DNA of 64,000 nt, taken from positions 147,067 through 211,066 of the forward strand of contig JAFSCP010000036.1 in assembly GCA_017436705.1 (NCBI GenBank). The letters run 5' to 3'. Below are positions 33,338 to 42,482 of this stretch, piece after piece. The DNA is from Bacillota bacterium. Its GTDB lineage: Bacteria > Bacillota > Clostridia > Peptostreptococcales > Anaerovoracaceae. The notes under the pieces are model-generated. The model was not told the DNA's origin, did no database searches, and was given only the letters and a program-made list of their open reading frames with translations. The translations under genes were made by a program, and so were the position numbers. Numbering within the stretch: the first letter of the stretch is position 1; each line of letters begins with the position of its first letter.

Positions 33338-35137
33338 ATGTCTGATAAAACTTTAAAACAGCGCGACCAGATCGCAAAAGAATATAAATGGAACATCGAA
33401 GCAATGTACCCTGACGAATCCCAGTGGGAAAAGGACATCGAAGAATGTGTAAAGGCTGCCGAGGCTTTCACAGGTTTTGCCGGCAGACTGACTGAATCTG
33501 CCGATACCCTTTACGAAGCCCTTGCTGAAAAGGACCGCATCTGGGAAAAACTCGAACATGCCTTCGTTTACGCAGCAATGAAAAAGGACGAAGACAACCG
33601 CGTTACCAAGTACCAGAGCATGGATGACAAATGCGGCTCCGCAATTGCGAAAGTTGCTGCTGCAACTTCTTTCTTCGCACCTGAACTTCTCACTGCTTCC
33701 GAAGAAACAATTCTTGGCTATATTGAAGCAAAGCCTGAACTCAAGCAGTACGAATTCGTTCTCAGGGATGCTCTCCGCGAAAAGCAGCATGTGCTCTCTG
33801 CAGCAGAAGAAAACATCCTTGCCCAGCTCAGTGAGGTTACAGGCGCTACCAACGACATCTTCAAGATGCTCAACAATGCTGATTTAACCTTCGGTACAGT
33901 GGTTGACGAAGACGGTGATACGGTAAACCTGACTCACGGAAACTACATTTCTTTCATGGAATGCCACGACCGTGAAGTCCGCAAAGCCGCATTTTCCAAC
34001 ATGTACGAGGCTTATAAGAAACTTATCAATACAATCGCAACAACTTATAACTACAATACCAAGAACGATGTAGTTTCTGCAAGAGTCCGTAAATACGACT
34101 CTGCCCGCCAGGCAGCTCTTTCCGGCGGCAACATTCCTGAAGAGGTTTATGACAACCTTATTTCAGTTGTAAACGAGTACCTGCCTGTACTTCACAAATA
34201 TACTGCACTCCGCAAAAGAGTCCTTGGTGTGGACGAACTGAAGATGTACGACATCTACGTTCCCCTTGTTCAGCTTCCTAAGAAGGACATTCCTTACGAA
34301 GAAGCTCTTAAGATGATGCAGGAAGGCCTTGCCCCACTGGGTGAAGAATATCTTGCCCAGGTTGACCGCGGCACTAAGGAAGGCTGGATTGACGTTTACG
34401 AAAATCAGGGCAAGACAAGCGGAGCATACAGCTTCGGTTCCTACAGCAGCATGCCGTACATCCTGCTCAACTATACCGATACCCTCAAGGACGTTTTCAC
34501 CATCGTTCACGAAATGGGTCACTCCATGCATTCATACTACACACGCAAGACTCAGCCTTACACATATGGTGACCACTCCATTTTCACAGCAGAAGTTGCA
34601 TCCACAGTAAACGAATCCCTGCTCATGCAGCACCTTCTGGCAACTGAAACTGACCCTGAAATGCGTAAGTATCTTATCAACTACTACATTGAAGAGTTCA
34701 GAACCACCCTTTTCCGCCAGACCATGTTTGCAGAGTTCGAAATGCTCACTCACCGCGAAATCGAAAACGGCGGCGTTCTCACTGCAGAATGGATGTGCGA
34801 CATTTACAACGACCTTAACAAAAAATACTTCGGCCCTGCCCTTGCAGATGACGAATATATCAGATATGAATGGGCGAGAATCCCTCACTTCTACAGAGCT
34901 TTCTACGTTTACCAGTACGCTACAGGCTATTCTGCAGCCAATGCAATCTCTAAAAAAATCCTAGAAGAAGGCGCACCTGCCCGCGATAACTATATTGAAT
35001 TCCTCAGGAGCGGTTCCTCAGACTACCCTGTTGAACTTCTCAAAATCGCCGGCGTTGACATGTCAAGCCCTGAGCCTATCAGAATGGCCATGGAAACTTT
35101 CAGAAATCTGGTTGATGAACTGGAAAAACTGCTTTAA
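33338..35137 (+). CDS. pepF: Oligoendopeptidase F
   Basis: Zinc metallopeptidase of the M3B family that degrades short peptides in the cytosol. The 599-aa protein has the zinc-binding IVHEMGHSMHS motif and a second glutamate in the FTAEVASTVNE helix. ATG at 33338 follows GAGGAGG. The gene has strongly biased codons (highly expressed), as expected in a peptide-fermenting anaerobe. nadK follows after 19 bases. Confidence 0.97.
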   Translation: MSDKTLKQRDQIAKEYKWNIEAMYPDESQWEKDIEECVKAAEAFTGFAGRLTESADTLYEALAEKDRIWEKLEHAFVYAAMKKDEDNRVTKYQSMDDKCGSAIAKVAAATSFFAPELLTASEETILGYIEAKPELKQYEFVLRDALREKQHVLSAAEENILAQLSEVTGATNDIFKMLNNADLTFGTVVDEDGDTVNLTHGNYISFMECHDREVRKAAFSNMYEAYKKLINTIATTYNYNTKNDVVSARVRKYDSARQAALSGGNIPEEVYDNLISVVNEYLPVLHKYTALRKRVLGVDELKMYDIYVPLVQLPKKDIPYEEALKMMQEGLAPLGEEYLAQVDRGTKEGWIDVYENQGKTSGAYSFGSYSSMPYILLNYTDTLKDVFTIVHEMGHSMHSYYTRKTQPYTYGDHSIFTAEVASTVNESLLMQHLLATETDPEMRKYLINYYIEEFRTTLFRQTMFAEFEMLTHREIENGGVLTAEWMCDIYNDLNKKYFGPALADDEYIRYEWARIPHFYRAFYVYQYATGYSAANAISKKILEEGAPARDNYIEFLRSGSSDYPVELLKIAGVDMSSPEPIRMAMETFRNLVDELEKLL

Positions 35138-35156
35138 CCACATGGAGGACATAAAA

Positions 35157-35960
35157 GTGGAAAACAAAAAAGTGTTTATATACGCAAATGATACCGAAAT
35201 GTCGAAAAAAATCGAAGCAACTCTGCGTACCAAGCTGGTCAAGTCCGGTCTTCGCGTTTTTGAAGAATATACCGAAGACACAGAGCTGATTTTCTGCGTC
35301 GGCGGTGACGGCACCCTCCTTCACCTCATGCACGACCTGGATTTTCCAAAGACTCCTGTAGTCGGCATCAACACCGGCCATCTGGGCTTTTTCCAGGAAG
35401 TACTGCCCGAAAAAATCGATGATTTTATTTTCGCTTTCAATCAGGGGAATTACACGCTCCAGCCTTACAGCACAGTAAAGGCTGTTGTCGAAACTGAACA
35501 CGGTACTTTCACCCATACTGCGCTCAACGAAATCGCAGTCAAGGGTGAACCTACATATCCTGTTCACCTGAACATTTCAATCAATGAATCCTTCGTTGAA
35601 AGATTCAGCGGAGACGGCATCTGCGTTGCAACTCCTGCAGGCAGTACAGCCTATAATTACTCCCTTGGCGGCAGTCTTGTGGACCCTCGCCTCAACCTGC
35701 TTCAGGTTACCCCTATTGCTCCGATGAACAGCATTGCCTACCGTTCATTCACATCAAGCATTCTCCTTCCGTCCAACGACAAACTCATTGTCCTTCCTTT
35801 CGATGCAACTGACAAGAAACTGAGCATCATTTTCGACGGTAACATTGCAGAATACAGCGATGTGGTTTCCATCACCATGGGGCTTTCAAGGCGCAAGGTC
35901 AACCTGGTACGCTTCGAAGATTTCAACTTCTGGGAAAAAGTCAAGTGCAAGTTCCTGTAA
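35157..35960 (+). CDS. nadK: NAD kinase
   Basis: ATP-dependent phosphorylation of NAD to NADP. The 267-aa protein has the family GGDGTLLHLMHD motif, GINTGHLGFFQEV, and SGDGICVATPAGSTAYNYSLGG. GTG start at 35157, with GGAGG eight bases upstream; an ATG at 35142 overlaps the ribosome site and adds five residues. Between pepF and an RluA-type synthase, probably co-transcribed. Confidence 0.95.
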   Translation: MENKKVFIYANDTEMSKKIEATLRTKLVKSGLRVFEEYTEDTELIFCVGGDGTLLHLMHDLDFPKTPVVGINTGHLGFFQEVLPEKIDDFIFAFNQGNYTLQPYSTVKAVVETEHGTFTHTALNEIAVKGEPTYPVHLNISINESFVERFSGDGICVATPAGSTAYNYSLGGSLVDPRLNLLQVTPIAPMNSIAYRSFTSSILLPSNDKLIVLPFDATDKKLSIIFDGNIAEYSDVVSITMGLSRRKVNLVRFEDFNFWEKVKCKFL

Positions 35961-35984
35961 TTATTTCGCAAAGGATATATTTCA

Positions 35985-36971
35985 ATGACAGAATTCAAGT
36001 ATACAGTTAAAGAAACAGACCGGGAGCTCTCCATCAAAGAGCTTCTTTCCCGTAATTTCGGTTTCTCAGGCCGCTTTATGACCAAGCTCAAGCAGAACCG
36101 TTTGATTTTCCTCAACGGAGAAAACATGCCCGGCTGGGTTACGCCTGAACCCGGAGATGTGATTACAGTAACCACACCTGACGAAACCAGCGACTTTCCG
36201 CCTGAGGATATTCCTGTCAGCGTAGTTTACGAAGATAACGACCTGCTTGTAATCAACAAGCAGCCCGGAGTGGTTGTTCATCCTACCAAAGGCAAGCCTT
36301 ATCATACCATGGCCAACGGCATTATGAAAAAAATGCTTGATGAAGGTGAAAGCTACAAAATCCGCTTTGTCAACCGTCTGGATATGAACACATCCGGCCT
36401 TCTGATTGTGGCAAAAAATAGCCATGCCCAGGACAATCTGACCAAGCAGATGAAGTCAGACCACATCCAGAAAAAATACAAGGCCATCGTAGACGGTGTA
36501 ATAGCTGAAGACAGCGGAACCATTGACCTTCCTCTCGGCCGTCCTGACCCGGATGAAGTTGAGCGCTGGGTTCTTCCAGTTGAAGACGGCGGCTACCCTT
36601 CAGTGACCCACTACAGGGTTCTTGAACGCTATCCTGCCCACACCCTTGTGGAACTTCAGCTGGAGACAGGCCGCACCCACCAGATCCGTGTACACCTTTC
36701 CTACTGCGGTCATCCGATTATCGGCGACCATCTGTACTGCAACGGCGACCCATTTGAATACCGCAGAATACACGGCGACCCACGCCCGCCTCTTGACGGT
36801 ACCAAGGGCCCGCGCATGGAAACCAACCCTGAAATCGTGTCACCTTACATAGACCGGCAGGCACTCCATGCCTTCTCACTTACCTTTACCCATCCTGTTA
36901 CCGGCGAAATTCTTCATCTTGAAGCTCCTCTGCCTGAGGATATGGAAAAGGCCATCGAAAAAATACGTTAA
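35985..36971 (+). CDS. RluA-family pseudouridine synthase
   Basis: A 328-aa enzyme that isomerises uridine in rRNA or tRNA. It has an N-terminal S4-like segment (LSRNFGFSGRFMTKLKQNR), the catalytic aspartate in RFVNRLDMNTSGLLIVAK, KYKAIVDG and the ETGRTHQIRVHLSYCGHPI motif. Immediate neighbour of nadK, as is common in Firmicutes. The target uridine cannot be assigned from sequence. Confidence 0.95.
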   Translation: MTEFKYTVKETDRELSIKELLSRNFGFSGRFMTKLKQNRLIFLNGENMPGWVTPEPGDVITVTTPDETSDFPPEDIPVSVVYEDNDLLVINKQPGVVVHPTKGKPYHTMANGIMKKMLDEGESYKIRFVNRLDMNTSGLLIVAKNSHAQDNLTKQMKSDHIQKKYKAIVDGVIAEDSGTIDLPLGRPDPDEVERWVLPVEDGGYPSVTHYRVLERYPAHTLVELQLETGRTHQIRVHLSYCGHPIIGDHLYCNGDPFEYRRIHGDPRPPLDGTKGPRMETNPEIVSPYIDRQALHAFSLTFTHPVTGEILHLEAPLPEDMEKAIEKIR

Positions 36972-36979
36972 AAATCAAA

Positions 36980-37010
36980 ACTGCCAGGCCGGATAAACCA
37001 GCATGGCAGT
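36980..37010. terminator. Bidirectional terminator between rluA-type gene and Mur ligase gene
   Basis: ACTGCCA/TGGCAGT stem followed by ATTTTTTATT on the plus strand; an A-rich stretch precedes it, serving the convergent gene. Confidence 0.8.
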
Positions 37011-37015
37011 ATTTT

Positions 37016-38515
37016 TTATTTATTATTCAGATATTCCTGTACTCTCTCTCCGTCTGTTGCAAACTCCACAAAAGTGGTTCCACGCTTTACATAAGCGTCA
37101 GAACCGCAGCCTGCAAGAATCAGCACGCAGTTGTCCATTTCTTCGGCAGTCTCAAGGGCTGCGCGCACTGCCTGGTCACGGTCTGTGATGATGCGGGCCT
37201 TTTCTTTGTGTGCAACGTTTTCCAGGATTTCGCTGCAGATTTTGTTCACATCTTCCTTGCCCGGGTCACGCTCTGTGATTACGATAAAATCCGCGTTAGC
37301 ATCGGCGATTTCACCTGCTTCCTTACGGCGGTTAAAAGCCTTGTCTCCTACGCATCCGAACAGGAATCCCACTTTGCGGTCCGGATAATGATGGTGAACA
37401 TAATCGAAAACAGCCTGATAGCTCATCTTGTTGTGAGCACAGTCAACAATCACATCAACAGCCTTGCCCGGTATCTGATAAAGCTCCATTCTTCCTGCAA
37501 CCTTTACAGTTTCAAGACCTTTTTTGATTGTACCGCGCGGCACACCCAGCTCTGTTGCCGCAGCAATTGCCATCAGTGCATTGTATGCGTTATATTCCCC
37601 GCCGATATTGACGGTGAAAGTATCTTCTTCCCCGAAAATACTTGCTGTCAGAACAATTCTGCCCGGCATTTCTTCAACTTTCAGGCCACGTACATCTGCA
37701 TTTTCTCCAAAACCGAAAGTTATGACCTTCTGACAGTCTGCGGCAGCAGCCTCAAGCACACGTCCGCAGTATTCACGATCCATGTCCACATTGACGCAGG
37801 CTGCTTTACTCTGCCGGAAAATTCTCAGCTTGGAAGTAAAATAGTCCTCCATGTCGCTGTGCTCTGCATCAGAAATATGGTCTTCGGAAATATTCAGGAA
37901 TCCGCAGACTTCAAACTTAAGGTCCAGAGTTCTGTCGTACTTGAGCCCCTGTGAGGAAACTTCCATGGTCAGATACTTACATCCGTTATTTACGCAGCCG
38001 TCCAGAATCCTGTGCAGCTCAATGGTTTCAGGGGTAGTAAGCTTGCGGGCTTTTTCCTTATGCTGGCCGTCGTATGTGTAAATTCCTGAACTGAACCCTG
38101 TTTCACGGCCGCAGTGCGCATCCAGAATTGACTTGATCATAGTGGCAGTGGTCGACTTACCCTTGGTTCCTGTCAGGCCGATGATTTTCAGCCCATCGTC
38201 CCAGCTATGGTCAAAATACATTGCCGAAATCCTTGAAATTGCACGGCGCATATCATTTACGACCATAAAAGGCACATCAGCCGCCATACCCATATCGCGC
38301 TCTGCAATATATCCGCATGCGCCCTTTGCCAGGGCATCTTCCAGATACTGAGCCTTGAAATTGGCACCTTTGCAGATGAACAGCGTTCCTTCCTTAACCA
38401 GCATGGAATTGTATGAAATATCTTTTACCTGAGCCGGAAGCAGCCCGCCGGACGCTGCCAGCAGGCCTTCATTTTCCAGCATCATTTTATAATCATTTAA
38501 AGTCTTTATCTTCAT
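37016..38515 (-). CDS. MurE-like Mur ligase
   Basis: A 499-aa Mur-ligase: N-terminal UDP-binding domain, Walker A GLTGTKGKSTTATM (near 110), central domain with TTPETIELHRIL and MEVSSQGLKYDR, and C-terminal domain. It looks like UDP-MurNAc-tripeptide synthetase, which adds the third residue to peptidoglycan precursors. However, the MurE specificity motif DNPR is replaced by RDPG (TERDPGKEDV), so the third residue, or the substrate, may differ from meso-DAP. ATG at 38515 after GGAG. It is not beside other mur genes, suggesting a secondary or specialised copy. Confidence 0.82.
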   Translation of the reverse strand: MKIKTLNDYKMMLENEGLLAASGGLLPAQVKDISYNSMLVKEGTLFICKGANFKAQYLEDALAKGACGYIAERDMGMAADVPFMVVNDMRRAISRISAMYFDHSWDDGLKIIGLTGTKGKSTTATMIKSILDAHCGRETGFSSGIYTYDGQHKEKARKLTTPETIELHRILDGCVNNGCKYLTMEVSSQGLKYDRTLDLKFEVCGFLNISEDHISDAEHSDMEDYFTSKLRIFRQSKAACVNVDMDREYCGRVLEAAAADCQKVITFGFGENADVRGLKVEEMPGRIVLTASIFGEEDTFTVNIGGEYNAYNALMAIAAATELGVPRGTIKKGLETVKVAGRMELYQIPGKAVDVIVDCAHNKMSYQAVFDYVHHHYPDRKVGFLFGCVGDKAFNRRKEAGEIADANADFIVITERDPGKEDVNKICSEILENVAHKEKARIITDRDQAVRAALETAEEMDNCVLILAGCGSDAYVKRGTTFVEFATDGERVQEYLNNK

Positions 38516-38593
38516 AATGTATCTCCGTTTACTCTGATTTACTTCTCTATGATACCACATTTTGGGCGGTTGATACAGTAAAAAAGTAAAAAA

Positions 38594-39709
38594 TTACTTT
38601 CCTTTCAGTTCCTCAAAAAGTTCTTCAGCCAGGGCGCTTACCTGGGTAAAGTTCATATTTGGAATGTAAAGAGCTTCAACTTTCATGTGAGTATCCTTTG
38701 CATGGCCCAGAGCACGTATTGCCTTGCCAAGCAGAATGTCAGCTTCTTCCCTCAGACTTTCAAGCAGCTCAGATTCTTCTTCCAGACTGACAGAGTCCAT
38801 GTAGTCGCTCATATCAATCAGTGTTATTTCCTGATGGCTGTCATCATCGCGGATTACTTCCCACGGTTCCATATCGTGATAATCATTTACTGTTATGAAC
38901 GCAAGGCTGAGCTGTGGAATTATCAGGTGCTCGATTTTTTCATCAGGTGCCATCGGACAGTAAAATACTTCTGTATCAAAACCTCTGTATACGGCTCCTT
39001 CCCTCAGAATCTCCATGAAGCTGCTGTTCTGGAAGCCTTCCGGTGAACTTACAATGAATACCTTTTCAACTCCCTGCAGCAAAGTATCGATGTAGTGGGT
39101 CATACCTCCTGCTGTAATTGCAGATGCAAAGAATTTTTTCTGCCTGCCAGGTCTCATTGAAATGGGATGTTCTCCGTATTCTGCTCTGATGATATCAGCA
39201 ACAAGTCCGTAAACTTCCCCTGCCTGGACTGCACCGTTATATACCTCTTCCAGGCTTCTGAAAACGCTTCTGGCCGCGCTTAAGTAATTATATGCAATTC
39301 TGTACCATCTTGATGTTTCTTCGTTTAAATCAATGATTTCAGCCTTGTTTGCCGCAATACCTTCCTCATTCCAGAAATCGCCAAGATTTATGATTCTGTC
39401 AACAGCTCCCGGCGTTACAGGGTCTGTCATGTGAGGGCTGGTTCCATCAATGAGTGCAATTCTGCGGTTTTTCAGCACAATTCCATCCAAAGAATCTTCA
39501 TCAGCCGAACAGTGCAGAAAATCCACATCCTCCCCCATTTCAGCAAACTTTTCACCGATTTTTTTCATAAATGTTGATTTCCCTGTTCCCGGACCTCCTT
39601 TGATGCAGATTATCCTGCTGGCTTCCCGCTGGCTAAGGATGTACCTGTAATAAGAAAAAAATCCCTGGGGCGTGTTATTGCCAGGGAAATAGTGTCTTTG
39701 TACGGACAA
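38594..39709 (-). CDS. PRK06851-type ATPase
   Basis: A 371-aa P-loop protein: Walker A IKGGPGTGKSTFMKK near residue 40, then DVDFLHCSADEDSLDG and LIDGTSPHMTDP. A second, weaker P-loop-like region occurs in the C-terminal half, matching the two-part PRK06851-type ATPases of unknown function found in spore-formers. TTG at 39709, eight bases after AGGAGG, is preferred over TTG 39715. The promoter is not obvious. Confidence 0.75.
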   Translation of the reverse strand: MSVQRHYFPGNNTPQGFFSYYRYILSQREASRIICIKGGPGTGKSTFMKKIGEKFAEMGEDVDFLHCSADEDSLDGIVLKNRRIALIDGTSPHMTDPVTPGAVDRIINLGDFWNEEGIAANKAEIIDLNEETSRWYRIAYNYLSAARSVFRSLEEVYNGAVQAGEVYGLVADIIRAEYGEHPISMRPGRQKKFFASAITAGGMTHYIDTLLQGVEKVFIVSSPEGFQNSSFMEILREGAVYRGFDTEVFYCPMAPDEKIEHLIIPQLSLAFITVNDYHDMEPWEVIRDDDSHQEITLIDMSDYMDSVSLEEESELLESLREEADILLGKAIRALGHAKDTHMKVEALYIPNMNFTQVSALAEELFEELKGK

Positions 39710-39773
39710 GGGCAATACCTCCTCATAAAAATATATACCATACTATGTGAGGAGCTTGGGAGAAGTACAGAAT

Positions 39774-40451
39774 TTATTCGCTGATGCGATACAGCATACA
39801 TGGGCGCCCGCCTGTACTGTAATCAATTTCTGCAAACACCCTGCCGGTCTGTGACAGGTAATTAAGATATCTACGTGCTGTAACACTTGTAATTCCGGTC
39901 ATTTCTGCAATTTTTTCTCCGGTAAGCCAGCTTTCTCTGTTTTCACGAAGCTGGTTCAGTATGAGAGAAAGGGTTTTCTCCTGTATGCCCTTGGGTAATG
40001 CAGTCTCAGAAGATCTGCCTCTGCTGTTCTCAATTATATAGTCTACTGTTTTCTGATTAAGCTTATCAAAATTCTTCAGTGCGTTTGCCTGGGAAGCAAA
40101 TTTATCAAGAGCCATTCTGAATCTGTCAAAGGTGAACGGTTTCACCAGATAATCTACCGCACCAAGGTGCAGGGCTTCTTCAAGAGCCTGCCTGTCATTG
40201 GCCGCAGTAACCATAATTACATCTGCAGGGTACTGCAGTCTGCGTATCTGCCGCAGTGTTTCAAATCCATCCATGCATGGCATATATACATCCATAATAA
40301 TCAGATCCACTTTATTCTCTTCCAGAAAAGTCAGTGCACTTTTTCCGTCACTGCATTTTCCTGCCACACTGAATGACCTGCACCGTGCAATGTACTGCTC
40401 ATTAATCATTGCTACCATAGGGTCATCTTCAACTATCAGTACTTTATACAT
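39774..40451 (-). CDS. Response regulator (CitB/DcuR type)
   Basis: A 225-aa regulator. Receiver domain: acidic pair VEDDPM, phospho-aspartate in DLIIMDVYMPCMDG (near residue 55), VTAAND and the lysine of DYLVKPF. A C-terminal HTH (NRESWLTGEKIAEMTGITSV, then RRYLNYLSQTGRV) resembles CitB/DcuR. Overlaps the kinase gene by 8 bases; the cognate pair would sense an external C4-dicarboxylate, citrate or similar anion. Divergent SemiSWEET and SGNH-like genes are likely targets. Confidence 0.9.
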   Translation of the reverse strand: MYKVLIVEDDPMVAMINEQYIARCRSFSVAGKCSDGKSALTFLEENKVDLIIMDVYMPCMDGFETLRQIRRLQYPADVIMVTAANDRQALEEALHLGAVDYLVKPFTFDRFRMALDKFASQANALKNFDKLNQKTVDYIIENSRGRSSETALPKGIQEKTLSLILNQLRENRESWLTGEKIAEMTGITSVTARRYLNYLSQTGRVFAEIDYSTGGRPCMLYRISE

Positions 40452-41964
40452 TTTTATTCTCCATATTTTTTCTTTGAAATTTTACTGAAAACGATGTACC
40501 GTTTCCTTCATCGGATTCTGCTGTAATTGTTCCTCCAAGAGACTCAACAATATTTTTTACCTGGAAAAGACCCGTGCCATGTCCTTCGCCTTTGGTTGAA
40601 TATCCGTTCTCAAAAATATGTTTCATGTCATTTTCCGGAATTCCATGTCCTGTATCAGTAACATTTATGAGCAGTGCATCCTGCTGCGAATATATTCCCA
40701 GCATCATTTTTTTGTGTTTCCTGCAGCTGTTACAATCATTCATTGCATCGAAGCCATTGTCTATAAGATTGCCTAAGATTGTTACAAGAGATTCAGATGG
40801 TATGTTCATGTCCGATAAGGAATACCTTGATCCGTCTCTTATTATAAATTCCACGTTCAGCTCAGAAGCACGTGCAATTTTGCCTATCAGCAGTGCTGCC
40901 GCTGCCGGTTCTTCAACTATATTCATCACCTTGCTTATTGTTTCTCTCTGAACCAGGGTTATATTTTCAATATAAGCACTTGCTTCATCATACATTTCCA
41001 TCTGGATCATTCCAAGGATGACATGCAGTTTGTTTGTAAAATCATGATTGTTTGCACGCATGGAATCCACAAGATATCTTGTTCCGGCCAGGTCTTCCAT
41101 CAGTTTGGTATACTCTGCCCTGTCATGCATAATCTCAACGGTTCCGACGATTTCATCATTTTTATTTTTTACAGGTACTTTATCCACAATAATATCCGGG
41201 CTGCCCATCATTTTCATTGCTGCACCATTTGTAAACTGAATCTTCCCGGAATTATCCACTGCAACAATTCCTTCTTCCAGAGACTCCAGAATATTATTTC
41301 TTATTCTGTACATCGCCGCAAAGGCATCAGGCTCATATCCCAGTAAATCCTTTTTTATATTTTCGGAAAGTTCTTTCGAAATCAACAGCTCAATCAGTAC
41401 TGCTATGACTGTAATCACAATAAAAAGCAGCAAAGTATGTTTGGTTTCAGTCTGAATATTTTCCATCAGCATTATTGACATCACAAAACCGGTCTGTTTT
41501 CCTTCTTCGTCATATATGGCCGCATATGCACGTCTCTGCGCACCCGACGGGCCGTTTTCACTTGTGGTGTAATAATCTTCAGAGCCCGGAGCGAAAAATG
41601 GTATCGTTCCGTCATATACAGTACCGATCATCTGATGGTTTGAATGATAAAGGCGTATATTATCTATTCCGACAACAGAAATAACATCGATATCGTCAAG
41701 AGATTCTTTAACCGAGTCTAGATATTCAACAAAAACTTCCTGTTCATTTCCAGACAGCATATCGCTGGTATAATGGACTGTGAGCGGTGAGTTTGCAATG
41801 GTTTCGGCCACATTCTGAAGATTTCTGTCACGCTTCTGGGTTTCAAAATTAATATTTACCATTGTACCTGCAACGCCAAGAATTACAGCCAGTGTTATTA
41901 TCAGTATGAATTCCATGCGGAATAATTTACGCTGAATACTTTGAGATTCTGTTTTTCTTTTCAT
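40444..41964 (-). CDS. Sensor histidine kinase (DcuS/CitA type)
   Basis: A 506-aa kinase: TM1 about 17-37, extracytoplasmic sCache/PDC sensor (about 40-160), TM2 about 170-190, a cytoplasmic PAS (RNNILESLEEGIVAVDNSG) and a Spo0B-like dimerisation domain with NHDFTNKLHVILGMI (phospho-histidine), then ATPase motifs NLIDNGFDA, DTGHGIPE and GTGLFQVK. ATG 41964 (MKRKTESQS) is preferred because an earlier ATG at 41997 has no ribosome site. Ligand is unknown, but the architecture is that of carboxylate sensors. Confidence 0.9.
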   Translation of the reverse strand: MKRKTESQSIQRKLFRMEFILIITLAVILGVAGTMVNINFETQKRDRNLQNVAETIANSPLTVHYTSDMLSGNEQEVFVEYLDSVKESLDDIDVISVVGIDNIRLYHSNHQMIGTVYDGTIPFFAPGSEDYYTTSENGPSGAQRRAYAAIYDEEGKQTGFVMSIMLMENIQTETKHTLLLFIVITVIAVLIELLISKELSENIKKDLLGYEPDAFAAMYRIRNNILESLEEGIVAVDNSGKIQFTNGAAMKMMGSPDIIVDKVPVKNKNDEIVGTVEIMHDRAEYTKLMEDLAGTRYLVDSMRANNHDFTNKLHVILGMIQMEMYDEASAYIENITLVQRETISKVMNIVEEPAAAALLIGKIARASELNVEFIIRDGSRYSLSDMNIPSESLVTILGNLIDNGFDAMNDCNSCRKHKKMMLGIYSQQDALLINVTDTGHGIPENDMKHIFENGYSTKGEGHGTGLFQVKNIVESLGGTITAESDEGNGTSFSVKFQRKNMENKNV

Positions 41965-42045
41965 TTTTTCAACACACCTTTTCTTTTTTGCTTTCATGAT
42001 TATATCATAAAAATTATAGCATAAAAAAAATCAATATTTTATTTA

Positions 42046-42078
42046 TTTTACTTTCAAAACCTGCTTATGCAAGTAAAA
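42046..42078. promoter_or_regulatory. Possible response-regulator site
   Basis: Inverted repeat TTTTACTT/AAGTAAAA with 17-nt spacing, between the divergent kinase and SemiSWEET genes and 44 bp upstream of the SemiSWEET promoter. Confidence 0.4.
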
Positions 42079-42121
42079 AAAATTTTTAGTACAAAATACA
42101 TTATTCGTTTCTTCAGTAAGA

Positions 42122-42150
42122 TTGTTTAAATTTCTTTCCGGCAGTAGTAT
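42122..42150 (+). promoter_or_regulatory. Promoter of the SemiSWEET/SGNH-like pair
   Basis: TTGTTT (42122-42127), 17-nt spacer, TAGTAT (42145-42150), 33 bp before the SemiSWEET ATG. Confidence 0.55.
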
Positions 42151-42183
42151 AAGCATGAAAATAAAAAAAGGAGAATAATTCTT

Positions 42184-42456
42184 ATGGGGTCAATTTTAGA
42201 AACAATAATGCTCGTATGTTTTGGTCTTTCATGGCCGCTTAATCTGATTAAGTCGTTTAAGGCTAAAACTGCCAAGGGAACCAGCCTTCCGTTCATTCTG
42301 CTGATTATTACAGGTTACATTGCAGGTATAACTGCAAAAGTTGTAAACAATCAGATCAATTATGTTCTCATCGCTTACCTGATTAATCTTGCTATTGTAT
42401 CACTTAACATAATTGTATACTTCAGAAATACAGCATTAGATTCAAGACGTGTATAA
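42184..42456 (+). CDS. SemiSWEET/PQ-loop small transporter
   Basis: A 90-aa protein with three TM helices: the first is followed by WPLNLIKSFKAKTAKGTSLPF, where the PQ-loop is reduced to PLN (the usual PQ is missing), then FILLIITGYIAGITAK and LIAYLINLAIVSLNII. SemiSWEETs dimerise to move sugars; the lack of a proper PQ motif leaves the substrate open. AAGGAG precedes the ATG. Forms a two-gene unit with the next gene. Confidence 0.78.
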   Translation: MGSILETIMLVCFGLSWPLNLIKSFKAKTAKGTSLPFILLIITGYIAGITAKVVNNQINYVLIAYLINLAIVSLNIIVYFRNTALDSRRV

Positions 42457-42482
42457 TTAATATTTACTCAGGAGGTTTTATC

